Positions 25,182 through 32,896 of a stretch of 64,000 nucleotides of DNA are shown here, piece after piece (the first letter of the stretch is position 1; each line of letters starts with the position of its first letter). The notes under the pieces were generated by a model, which searched no databases, was not told the DNA's origin, and saw only the letters and a list, made by a program, of their open reading frames with translations. This stretch comes from Flavobacterium frigidimaris (lineage in GTDB: Bacteria; Bacteroidota; Bacteroidia; Flavobacteriales; Flavobacteriaceae), in the NCBI GenBank assembly GCA_900129595.1, contig FQWG01000020.1, positions 47,197 to 111,196 on the forward strand, given 5' to 3'. The position numbers and the translations under genes are program-made.

Positions 25182-26024
25182 TTATCTGCTCCACTCAGCA
25201 ATACTGTCTTTATTCAATTTTACGTAATCCTGATTGTTAGCAGCTTCAGCAGCAGCAAGTGATGCTTTTGCAGTTTCAACAGCTCCTTTTTTATCACCTT
25301 GCTTTGCCTGGATTTGTGCTTTTAATCTTAGGATAAAATATGGTTTTTCAGTACTCATATCCAATGATTTGTCTATGTAAGTTCTCGCTGTTTCGATGTT
25401 TCCATTTGATTGAAACAAATAAGTAGCTGCAGCAAAATAGTCACTAGAAGTTGGTCCTGCCAATGTTTTTTCGATACTTGCTGTTGCAATTTTCGCAGTA
25501 GGAACTTCAAATTTCAAAGCCACATGAGAGTTTTCCCAAGCCATATCTAAATATCCAAAATTTGGATCTAATCCATTAATTCCAATCGTAAAAGTCTCAA
25601 GAGGAGTTGGTAAAGCATCCTCTTTTACAGTAGTTCTTAAAGCAACATACGAATCGCTCCAGTTTTCAGGCAATCCCCAGTTATCAGTAGAAAGATAAAA
25701 AATCACTTCCCAGCTTTCTATTTTTGGAATAGTATAAATTGCATATTTTCCTTTTTTCAATGTTTTACCATCGATTACTACATCATCACTAAAATTTATG
25801 ATTGTATTTTCGTTAGCTCCCGTTCTCCATAATTTACCAAACGGAACTAAATTTCCAAATACCGCTCTGCCTCTCGCTCCCGGTCTTGAATAAGTAACTT
25901 CAACATCAGTTAAACCAACTGTCTGTTTGATATAACCTTTAGGACTCGCTTGTGGTGTTTTTATCTGTGCTTCTGTAGCAAAAGGAGCCAAGACAATGGC
26001 CAATGCAATAAGTAGTTTTTTCAT
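25182..26024 (-). CDS. DUF2911 secreted protein
   Basis: Periplasmic protein of 280 aa from the ATG at 26024 (MKKLLIALAIVLAPFATEAQ, signal peptide); a start eight codons upstream is less likely. The DUF2911 core (about 30-170) contains VTYSRPGARGRAVFG, PFGKLWRTGANENT and LKKGKYAIYTIP, all well conserved. The C-terminal ~90 residues are helical and TPR-like (YFILRLKAQIQAKQGDKKGA). DUF2911 is common in Bacteroidota and has no established role. Probably monocistronic. Confidence 0.88.
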   Translation of the reverse strand: MKKLLIALAIVLAPFATEAQIKTPQASPKGYIKQTVGLTDVEVTYSRPGARGRAVFGNLVPFGKLWRTGANENTIINFSDDVVIDGKTLKKGKYAIYTIPKIESWEVIFYLSTDNWGLPENWSDSYVALRTTVKEDALPTPLETFTIGINGLDPNFGYLDMAWENSHVALKFEVPTAKIATASIEKTLAGPTSSDYFAAATYLFQSNGNIETARTYIDKSLDMSTEKPYFILRLKAQIQAKQGDKKGAVETAKASLAAAEAANNQDYVKLNKDSIAEWSR

Positions 26025-26092
26025 GTTTAAGTTTATTTGTTTGTTCAAATTTACAAATTCAAATACCGAACAAATGTTAAATTTTATATAAT

Positions 26093-26755
26093 TCAGCCCC
26101 TTAATTGTGATATTTTTCGGGCGTTTAACTCGACAAAATGATTGATAATTATATCTGCCTCAGATAAATCCTGCAATTTCGAATGATGACTGTTATAACC
26201 AACACAAAATATTCCCGCTGCCTTCGCTGCTTTTACCCCATTTGTACTGTCTTCTATGATGATACAGTTTTCTTTTGGAGCAATTGATAATGAAGCTGCA
26301 TGCAAAAAGATGGCCGGATTGGGCTTCGATTGCGGAAAATCTTCTCCACTCACAATATCCGTAAAATATTGATGCAAATTGAATCGGGTAAAAACACGAT
26401 CGATTGTTACTTTTGAAGCTGACGAAGCTAAAATCAATTGTATACCGCTCGCATATAAATCTTTAATAAGATCTTCGACACCTTCAAGCAAGTATAAATC
26501 TTCTTTAGTATCAAAAGCATCATTAAATATGCTTCTCTTTCTTTGAATCAGATCTTCGACTTCATGTTTGATTGCCGGAAAAAATCCTTTTAAGGTCTGA
26601 AACGTATTACGGGTCGAAAATCCGGTAAATGAAGTATACATTTCTTCGCTTACTTCTATTTCTAATTCTGAAAATTGTTTGTAATAAGCATAACGGTGAA
26701 CAGGTTCAGTGTCTACAATTACGCCATCCATATCAAAAATTACTGTTTTTATCAT
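26093..26755 (-). CDS. HAD family hydrolase, beta-phosphoglucomutase-like
   Basis: Cytoplasmic HAD phosphatase of 220 aa. Motif I is FDMDGVIVDTEPVH (Asp8 nucleophile, Asp10), motif II LASSAS, then the lysine in QSKPNPAIFLHAA, and motif IV IIEDSTNGVKAAKAAG. The alpha-helical C1 cap lies between motifs I and II. The layout is that of subfamily IA enzymes such as beta-phosphoglucomutase and sugar-phosphate phosphatases. The phosphatase versus mutase choice cannot be made by eye. Confidence 0.88.
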   Translation of the reverse strand: MIKTVIFDMDGVIVDTEPVHRYAYYKQFSELEIEVSEEMYTSFTGFSTRNTFQTLKGFFPAIKHEVEDLIQRKRSIFNDAFDTKEDLYLLEGVEDLIKDLYASGIQLILASSASKVTIDRVFTRFNLHQYFTDIVSGEDFPQSKPNPAIFLHAASLSIAPKENCIIIEDSTNGVKAAKAAGIFCVGYNSHHSKLQDLSEADIIINHFVELNARKISQLRG

Positions 26756-26766
26756 TTTTCTTAAAG

Positions 26767-26867
26767 TACTAAGGTTTTGAGTTTTTTTTTTAAGGCTCTG
26801 AGATTCTGAGTTACTAAGTCTCTAAGCTTTTTTTAGTTTAACAACTTAGCAACTTAGAACCTTAGTA
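26767..26867. repeat. Hairpin-forming heptad repeat array
   Basis: TACTAAGGTT (26767-26776) is the exact inverse of AACCTTAGTA (26858-26867). The arms are filled with CTAAG/CTGAG-type short repeats on the left and ACTTAG-type on the right, so the whole ~100 bp could fold into a long imperfect hairpin. It lies between the tcdA and HAD genes (both minus strand). Confidence 0.65.
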
Positions 26868-26873
26868 TCTTAA

Positions 26874-27590
26874 TCACTCTTTTTTCAACAAATACCTAAT
26901 CACGGTTTCGGCAACATAAAGACCAAATAAGCCGGGCATATAACTATTTGTGCCATAAAACGACTTTTTAAAGTTTTTCCCGTCCGTTAGTTTTAAGCTC
27001 TTTTCATCCTGAATTTCAGAAGAGAAAACTACTTTTAATTTATTTATTTTTTCTGCTTTCAGACGTTTTCTAATGGCTTTAGAAAAATAGCAATTGATCG
27101 TTTTCGATATGTCTGTTACTTTTACTTTAGAAGCCAACATTTTTCCACCTGCACCCATGCTGCTGATGATCTTAACTCTTTTGCGTTTTGCCCCAATAAT
27201 TAAATTCAACTTTGGAGTAATACTGTCGATACAGTCTAAAACATAATCAAAGTCAGGAGCAACGATTTCAAAAGCCCTTTCAGGGGATAAAAATTCCTGT
27301 ACACGTGTTAGCTTCAGTTCCGGATTAATATCCATCAAACGATCTCCAACAATAGTAATTTTTGGTTGTCCAACAGTAGAATGTAATGCAGGTAATTGTC
27401 TGTTGATATTCGTAATATCTACGACATCTCCATCTACAATTGTCATGCTTCCTACTCCTGCCCGTGCCAAAAATTCAGCAGCAAATGACCCTACTCCTCC
27501 CAAACCTACTACCAAAACATTTGAGTTTTGCAAATTTTGTAATCCTTCTTTCGTAAATAAAAGCTCGGCTCTTTCTGTCCACTCTGCCAT
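26874..27590 (-). CDS. tcdA: tRNA threonylcarbamoyladenosine dehydratase TcdA
   Basis: E1-like (ThiF fold) enzyme of 238 aa that uses ATP to cyclise t6A37 of tRNA to ct6A. The nucleotide loop is VLVVGLGGVGSFAAEFLARAG, followed by the DGDVVDITNINRQ motif and the SMGAGGKM segment typical of TcdA/CsdL. The ending is hydrophobic (GLFGLYVAETVIRYLLKK), as in E. coli TcdA. It is 24 bp downstream of the TatD gene on the same strand, so co-transcription is likely. Confidence 0.9.
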   Translation of the reverse strand: MAEWTERAELLFTKEGLQNLQNSNVLVVGLGGVGSFAAEFLARAGVGSMTIVDGDVVDITNINRQLPALHSTVGQPKITIVGDRLMDINPELKLTRVQEFLSPERAFEIVAPDFDYVLDCIDSITPKLNLIIGAKRKRVKIISSMGAGGKMLASKVKVTDISKTINCYFSKAIRKRLKAEKINKLKVVFSSEIQDEKSLKLTDGKNFKKSFYGTNSYMPGLFGLYVAETVIRYLLKKE

Positions 27591-27614
27591 ATCCTAAATT
27601 ATTGTTTTTTTAGT

Positions 27615-28286
27615 TTAAATTGTTTCATGTTTCAGGTTCTTGTCCTGAAAAACATTATTAAAATTACTTGAGATAATCCCTTGCAATTCTTTGATTGTTA
27701 TATTTTTATATTCTGCTGCTAAATCATAAACTTGTTTAATATTTTCTTCAACAGTATCTGTTTCCAGAAAAAAACGATCATTCGGAATATTTTCAAAAAC
27801 AGTCTTTAAATCTGGATTTCTTAGTAAATATTTTCCAAATGAAAGATAAAATCCTGCCTTAATCAACTGATTGGCGATTTGACTATTTTTCGAAAAACCA
27901 TGAATAATCATAGGAACCGATATTTTCATTTTCTTTTTAATCGCAATTACTTCCTGAAAAGCAGCTACGCAATGTATCACAACCGGTTTTTTATATTTTT
28001 CGGCCAAAGCCAATTGTTTTTCAAAAACTATAATTTGTTGTTCTAACGGAATTTCAATTCGCTTGTCTAAACCGCATTCGCCAATTGCCAGACAATTTTT
28101 GGTTTGCAATTTTTCTTCTATAATTCTCAAATCTTCATCAATTTGATCTTCCTTAATATACCACGGATGAATTCCGATAGAATAAAACGGAATCGAAGCG
28201 TCAAACTCATTTGGATATTGATTCACTAATTCCAAAATAGCCGATCGATTCGTGAATTGATGGGTATGAAAATTAAAGAATTCCAT
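27615..28286 (-). CDS. TatD family metal-dependent hydrolase
   Basis: TIM-barrel hydrolase of 223 aa. Metal ligands are visible as FNFHTHQ (start), GECGLD (Glu), VIHCV (His), MIIHGFSK (His) and FLETDT (Asp). TatD enzymes are DNases/exonucleases, but many family members have unknown substrates. The protein is somewhat shorter than E. coli TatD (260 aa). Its ATG shares a base with the stop of the DUF1684 gene (TAATG on the minus strand), so the two are coupled. Confidence 0.87.
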   Translation of the reverse strand: MEFFNFHTHQFTNRSAILELVNQYPNEFDASIPFYSIGIHPWYIKEDQIDEDLRIIEEKLQTKNCLAIGECGLDKRIEIPLEQQIIVFEKQLALAEKYKKPVVIHCVAAFQEVIAIKKKMKISVPMIIHGFSKNSQIANQLIKAGFYLSFGKYLLRNPDLKTVFENIPNDRFFLETDTVEENIKQVYDLAAEYKNITIKELQGIISSNFNNVFQDKNLKHETI

Positions 28287-28885
28287 TAATGAAATGTTTT
28301 TACTCCAGCCTTAATTGCAACGTTCAAATCATTTTCTAAAGGAACTAACGGACAGGAATACTTATGATTATAAGCGCAATACGGATTGTATGCCTGATTA
28401 AAATCGACTGCAATCGTGTTTCCTTTCGGGATTTTCAGGTCGATATATCTTCCTCCGATATAGCTTTCCTTGCCGCTTGTTAAATCTGAAAACGGAAGAA
28501 ACAAATGATCTTTGTATTCTTTGGTTTTCGAAAGCTCAATATTGCGATATACATTCAATTTTAGGTCAACACCATCTATAGTAAAATATAAAGTTCCGTA
28601 TTTTATATACTTAGGCGTTCTTGTTCCGGTAGTTTTCATTTCGAACACCTTTTCTTTTTTTGCTTTTTCGAATTTGGCATTCACAAAATACTTTCCATTT
28701 ACAGGATAAAAATCTAAACTTTTAAAAGTTTTCAAATCTTCTTCCATCAACGGGCTTTCTTTAGGATCAGCATATTCTGAATTTATTTTCTTTTGAAATT
28801 TTTCAGCTTCACTCTGATCAAATTTATTTTGACCAAAACAAAAATTCACTAGTAATAACACTAGAAAAGCAATAACATTTTTCAT
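28286..28885 (-). CDS. DUF1684 secreted protein
   Basis: Protein of 199 aa from the ATG at 28885 (MKNVIAFLVLLLVNFCFGQ, signal peptide); the upstream part of the frame crosses the divergent promoter. The DUF1684 signature is complete: IPKGNTIAVDFNQAYNPYCA, then YSCPLVPLENDLNVAIKAG at the C-terminus. It is exported, of unknown biochemical role, and heads a minus-strand operon with tatD-like and tcdA genes. Confidence 0.9.
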   Translation of the reverse strand: MKNVIAFLVLLLVNFCFGQNKFDQSEAEKFQKKINSEYADPKESPLMEEDLKTFKSLDFYPVNGKYFVNAKFEKAKKEKVFEMKTTGTRTPKYIKYGTLYFTIDGVDLKLNVYRNIELSKTKEYKDHLFLPFSDLTSGKESYIGGRYIDLKIPKGNTIAVDFNQAYNPYCAYNHKYSCPLVPLENDLNVAIKAGVKTFH

Positions 28886-28954
28886 CTTAGAAATTTTGAG
28901 CAAAAATAGTTTAAAAGTAACAAAGAGGCAACCGATGATCTGTACAAAGTTTGC

Positions 28955-28962
28955 TAACTTTG
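28955..28962 (+). promoter_or_regulatory. Candidate -7 element of the MFS gene at 28983
   Basis: TAACTTTG is a perfect TAnnTTTG match, 20 bp before the start codon at 28983. It lies in the 97-bp divergent gap with the DUF1684 gene. Confidence 0.5.
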
Positions 28963-28982
28963 CTGCAAATAACATATTTATA

Positions 28983-30200
28983 ATGCTCAAAACTGCCTTT
29001 AGTCACTATATCAATAATTTTAAAGGATTTTCAAGAGAAATTTGGATACTTACAATTGTTACATTTATCAATCGTGCCGGGACAATGGTACTTCCTTTTT
29101 TATCTAAGTATTTAAAAGAAGACCTTCATTTTACTTATAATCAGGTCGGCTGGATTATGGTTGCATTTGGTTTAGGATCAATGTTAGGTTCCTGGCTGGG
29201 CGGAAAATTATCTGATAAAATTGGTTTTTACAAAATCATGATTTTTAGTCTGTTTACCAGCGGAGTTTCGCTTTTCTTTATTCAGTATATTACCACTTTT
29301 TGGACGTTATGTATCGCAATGTTTGCTCTAATGACGATTGCAGATATGTTCAGGCCGGCAATGTTTGTTTCTCTGGGCGCTTATGCCAAACCCGAAAACA
29401 GAACCCGCGCTTTGACTTTAGTACGTTTAGCAGTAAATCTTGGTTTCGCTGCCGGACCTGCTTTGGGAGGCTTAATTATTATGGGAATTGGGTATTCCGG
29501 ATTATTCTGGATTGATGGCGCATCGTGTATTATTTCGATTTCGATTTTCGCCCTGTTGGTGAAGGAGAAGAAAAAAGTAGTTCATGAAGACAAAACCGAA
29601 AGCGCTGCAGATATAAAATCAGTTTTTCATGATAAGATTTTTTGGGTTTTCTTATTTGTGAGTTTTATCACCGCTATGATTTTCTTTCAGCTTTTTACGA
29701 CTCTGCCTTTGTATCATAATGAAAAATTTGGCTTAAGCGAATTCCAAACCGGTTTATTAATGACGCTAAACGGACTCTTAATATTTGCACTCGAAATGCC
29801 AACCGTTGGTTTTATGGAGAGAAAAGGTTTTCCTAAGATAAGGATCATTATTCTGGGATCATTTGTTATGGCTTCGAGCTTCTTTTTATTACTGATTAAT
29901 GTTTGGGCAGGGATTCTTATTATCAGTATGATTTGTATCTCGATTGGTGAGATTCTAACTTTTCCGTTTTCTAATGCTTTTGCATTAAGCCGTGCACCCC
30001 GCGGTCAGGAAGGCCGTTATATGGCACTCTACACAATGAGTTTTAGTCTGGCTCATATTATAAGTTCAAAAGTCGGTTTCGAAATTATCTCCCGATTGGG
30101 TTATCAAATCAATTGGCTTTTCATGGCTTGCATTGGGGTTATTGCAACACTTTGTTGTTTGTGGATTAAAAAAGCACTGCTTAGAGAGAAAGTTTCATAG
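28983..30200 (+). CDS. MFS transporter (MdtH/YttB-like)
   Basis: Inner-membrane transporter of 405 aa with twelve helices. Start set at the ATG at 28983; the frame is open upstream but crosses the promoter. The MFS motif A is GSWLGGKLSDKIGFYKIM between helices 2 and 3, and a second copy-like turn is EMPTVGFMERKGFPKIRI. The family branch is that of drug/proton antiporters such as MdtH. The substrate is unknown. It stands alone and ends at a strong terminator. Confidence 0.85.
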   Translation: MLKTAFSHYINNFKGFSREIWILTIVTFINRAGTMVLPFLSKYLKEDLHFTYNQVGWIMVAFGLGSMLGSWLGGKLSDKIGFYKIMIFSLFTSGVSLFFIQYITTFWTLCIAMFALMTIADMFRPAMFVSLGAYAKPENRTRALTLVRLAVNLGFAAGPALGGLIIMGIGYSGLFWIDGASCIISISIFALLVKEKKKVVHEDKTESAADIKSVFHDKIFWVFLFVSFITAMIFFQLFTTLPLYHNEKFGLSEFQTGLLMTLNGLLIFALEMPTVGFMERKGFPKIRIIILGSFVMASSFFLLLINVWAGILIISMICISIGEILTFPFSNAFALSRAPRGQEGRYMALYTMSFSLAHIISSKVGFEIISRLGYQINWLFMACIGVIATLCCLWIKKALLREKVS

Positions 30201-30289
30201 GTTTTAATTCTATTGGGATACAATTACTTCGCGAGTTTTACCGCAAAATGCGTTATTTTTTTATCTGGTAAGTAAGTGTCAGAAAACAT

Positions 30290-30333
30290 AAAGTTCGCAA
30301 AAGCTTGATCACTATAAAGCTTTTGCGAACTTT
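30290..30333 (+). terminator. Terminator of the MFS gene, 17-bp perfect stem
   Basis: AAAGTTCGCAAAAGCTT (30290-30306) pairs perfectly with 30317-30333 around a 10-base loop and runs into T bases. Confidence 0.88.
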
Positions 30334-30469
30334 TCGGTTTTATAACAACTACCTAATTTTAAAATCTTTGCGCGCTTTTCTGTTCATTTTTTTGTTCTCA
30401 CTCCGACTCAAAGTTTAACGAGTTGCGCGAAGCTTTTCTATACAGAAAAACTGATCAAACGTATTTTTT

Positions 30470-30513
30470 AGTTAAATAACTATTTTTATAGTTGTGTAAC
30501 TAGAAAAATAGTT
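30470..30513. promoter_or_regulatory. Double BlaI-type operator
   Basis: Two dyads lie 27 bp before the first blaI: AACTAT-TTTT-ATAGTT (30478-30493) and AACTA-GAAAAA-TAGTT (30498-30513). Their centres are 20 bp apart, about two helical turns. A further overlapping dyad AGTTA-AA-TAACT occupies 30470-30481. BlaI/MecI repressors bind such paired dyads as dimers, so autorepression is expected. No copy precedes the second blaI, so one promoter probably serves all five genes. Confidence 0.65.
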
Positions 30514-30539
30514 GTAGGTTTGAATTAAAATAAGAAAAC

Positions 30540-30908
30540 ATGCAAAAGTTAACAAACAAGGAAGAAGAAATCATGCAAATTTTATGGAAGCTCAAAAAAG
30601 CATTCGTAAAAGAAATTCAGGCAGAGATTACTGAAGATCAACCTCATTATAATACATTATCTACTATTGTGCGCAATCTTGAGGAGAAAGGTTTTGTTGG
30701 TCATGACGCCTTTGGAAACACGCATCAATATTATCCTGTAATTACTTTAGAAGCTTACAGTAAAAAATATATGAATACTGCTATTGACAACTATTTTAAT
30801 AGCTCTTATAAAAATATGGTTTCCTTTTTTGCTAAAGAAGAAAAAATTTCAGCAGCTGAATTACGTGAAATCTTAGCTATGATCGAAAATCCTAAAGAAG
30901 AAAAATAA
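30540..30908 (+). CDS. blaI: BlaI/MecI family repressor (first copy)
   Basis: Winged-helix repressor of 122 aa. The N-terminal DNA-binding part (about 1-75) has EEEIMQILWKL and the recognition helix in YNTLSTIVRNLEEKGFV. The C-terminal part (about 80-120) is the dimer region, where partner peptidases cut in the bla/mec systems (site not identified). It is about 90% identical to the second copy at 32523. It lies 6 bp before an M56 peptidase gene, the arrangement of BlaI-BlaR1. Confidence 0.92.
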   Translation: MQKLTNKEEEIMQILWKLKKAFVKEIQAEITEDQPHYNTLSTIVRNLEEKGFVGHDAFGNTHQYYPVITLEAYSKKYMNTAIDNYFNSSYKNMVSFFAKEEKISAAELREILAMIENPKEEK

Positions 30909-30914
30909 TTAATT

Positions 30915-32495
30915 ATGGAAGCACTTTTTATGTTTATCGCAAAATCAAGTGGGCTCTTAGTCTTGTTTTACTGTGCTTACTACTTTTTATTACGCAAGGA
31001 GACTTTTTTCACTAGTAACAGATGGTTTTTATTAGCTGGTTTATTCACGTCGATAATTTTACCTTTTATAGTATATACTAAAACAGTCTTGGTAGATCCT
31101 ACTCTTCTTACAGCTCAAAACCAGCCCATTTTTACACCGCAAGTTGATAGCAATTCTTCTTTTAACATTAATTGGAATATTCTTCTAATCGCGATTTATA
31201 TTATTGGGCTAATAGCTTTAATGATAAAACTTGCAATCGATTTTTATAGTTTAAATTCTGTTTTAAAAGGTAAGAAAGTTAAACAACAAGCTGATTTTAA
31301 ATTTATTGATATAAAAGAGAATATTGCTCCCTTCTCCTATTTTGATTATATCGTTTACAACTCATCAATGTTTACATCCTCAGAATTAAAAAGTATTATT
31401 GAACATGAAAAAGTGCACTGCGAGCAAAACCATACTATAGATGTTTTAATATCAAGAATATTTTGTGTTTTGTTTTGGTTTAACCCGATTATGTGGGGCT
31501 ACAAAAAAGCAATTTTGCAAAACCTTGAGTTCATCGCTGATAATGAAGCTGCACAAAAAATATCCGATAAGAAAGCCTATCAATACACACTTTTAAAAAT
31601 AACAACACATGAAAATTGTGTTGCCATTACCAATCATTTTTATCAATCATTAATCAAAAAACGAATCATTATGTTAAACAAAAATCAATCAAAAAAGAGA
31701 AATTTATGGAAATTTAGTATTGTAATTCCTGCACTTGTGGCTTTTGTCTTTTTATTTCAAATTGAAATAGAAGCAAAAGAAAAACAGCAGGTTACAAAAG
31801 AACTTTCTGAGAAAATTAAATCTGTAGATATTTACAAAATCAAAAAAAATGCTACAGATTCGCAATTAAAAGAAATCAAAGAAAAATTGAAATCAATTCA
31901 TAATATTGACTTTGATGCTTCTGAAATAAAAAGAAATGCTGAAAACGATCTGACATCACTTAAAATTGATCTTAAAAATGGAGATCAGCAATCACAATCT
32001 ATTCAAACAGGAGGAAATCAGACCATCAAAGATTTCGCCATAGTAGTTACTACAGAAAGCGATGGCAGTAAAAAAGTAGGTATTCAAACTGCTGATGCAA
32101 CAAGCAAAGATTCAAAAACTGTGACTATTAAACAACAAAAAACTAAAGTAAAAACAAATGATAGCACTAATTCTAATGTTAGTACAAAAACTGGCACTAA
32201 TAGTAACAATGATACTGAAACTACTATAACAACAGGCTCAGACAACAATACCACTACAAAAATAACAACCAGTAATGGTGGTGCCCAAATTATTGTTTCA
32301 GGTTCCGGTAAAAATGACAGTAACGGAAAAAGACTTGTAATTATCGATGGAGTTGAGATGCCTTCGAGCTTTAGTTTTGACAATTATAAATCCGGAGACA
32401 TTAAAACTATGAATGTTTTAAAAGGAGATATGGCAATAGCCAAATATGGAGACAAAGGAAAAGATGGTGTTATTATAATAGAAACCCATCAGTAG
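30915..32495 (+). CDS. M56 (BlaR1-like) membrane metallopeptidase, first copy
   Basis: Protein of 526 aa. The N-terminal half has four transmembrane helices and the zinc-peptidase motif HEKVH (His164, His168) with the downstream ligand region LEFIADNEA. In BlaR1 systems this domain cleaves BlaI when activated. After a helix near 265-285 comes a long extracytoplasmic part, unlike the penicillin-binding sensor of staphylococcal BlaR1: low-complexity Thr/Asn/Ser (about 390-455), then a TonB-plug-like motif ending in KYGDKGKDGVIIIETHQ. That tail is shared by many Bacteroidota M56 proteins. The signal is unknown. Confidence 0.88.
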   Translation: MEALFMFIAKSSGLLVLFYCAYYFLLRKETFFTSNRWFLLAGLFTSIILPFIVYTKTVLVDPTLLTAQNQPIFTPQVDSNSSFNINWNILLIAIYIIGLIALMIKLAIDFYSLNSVLKGKKVKQQADFKFIDIKENIAPFSYFDYIVYNSSMFTSSELKSIIEHEKVHCEQNHTIDVLISRIFCVLFWFNPIMWGYKKAILQNLEFIADNEAAQKISDKKAYQYTLLKITTHENCVAITNHFYQSLIKKRIIMLNKNQSKKRNLWKFSIVIPALVAFVFLFQIEIEAKEKQQVTKELSEKIKSVDIYKIKKNATDSQLKEIKEKLKSIHNIDFDASEIKRNAENDLTSLKIDLKNGDQQSQSIQTGGNQTIKDFAIVVTTESDGSKKVGIQTADATSKDSKTVTIKQQKTKVKTNDSTNSNVSTKTGTNSNNDTETTITTGSDNNTTTKITTSNGGAQIIVSGSGKNDSNGKRLVIIDGVEMPSSFSFDNYKSGDIKTMNVLKGDMAIAKYGDKGKDGVIIIETHQ

Positions 32496-32522
32496 CATTG
32501 TTTAAATTTCGAAAGAACGAAA

Positions 32523-32891
32523 ATGCAAAAACTCACCAATAAAGAAGAAGAAATCATGCAAATTTTATGGAAGCTCAAAAAAGCATTCGTAAAAGAGATT
32601 CAGTCTGAAATCACTGAAGATCAACCGCATTATAATACACTTTCGACTATTGTGCGTAACCTGGAAGAAAAAGGATTTGCAGCACATAATGCATTTGGAA
32701 ATACGCACCAGTATTATGCAACAGTTACTCTGGAGTCGTATAGCAAAAAGTACATGAACACTGCCATCGATAACTATTTTGATAGTTCGTATAAAAATAT
32801 GGTTTCGTTTTTTGCCAAAGAAGAAAAAATTTCAGCAGCAGAATTACGTGAAATATTGGCCATGATCGAAAGTCCAATAGAAGTAAAATAG
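32523..32891 (+). CDS. blaI: BlaI/MecI family repressor (second copy)
   Basis: Winged-helix repressor of 122 aa, differing from the first copy by about twelve residues, mostly in the wing and the C-terminus. Key regions YNTLSTIVRNLEEKGF and SKKYMNTAIDNYF are kept. A 53-nt tract near the start (32544-32596) is identical to the first copy (30561-30613) although the flanks have many synonymous changes. It sits 28 bp after the first M56 gene with no promoter dyad of its own, and 5 bp before the second M56 gene. Confidence 0.92.
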   Translation: MQKLTNKEEEIMQILWKLKKAFVKEIQSEITEDQPHYNTLSTIVRNLEEKGFAAHNAFGNTHQYYATVTLESYSKKYMNTAIDNYFDSSYKNMVSFFAKEEKISAAELREILAMIESPIEVK

Positions 32892-32896
32892 AGTTT

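Larger units (their letters stand above)
30201..30539. other. Gap with terminator and BlaI operator region
   Basis: No gene. It contains the terminator of the MFS gene (30290-30333) and, right before blaI, the operator dyads at 30470-30513, entered separately. In between is AT-rich DNA with no recognisable element. Confidence 0.7.
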
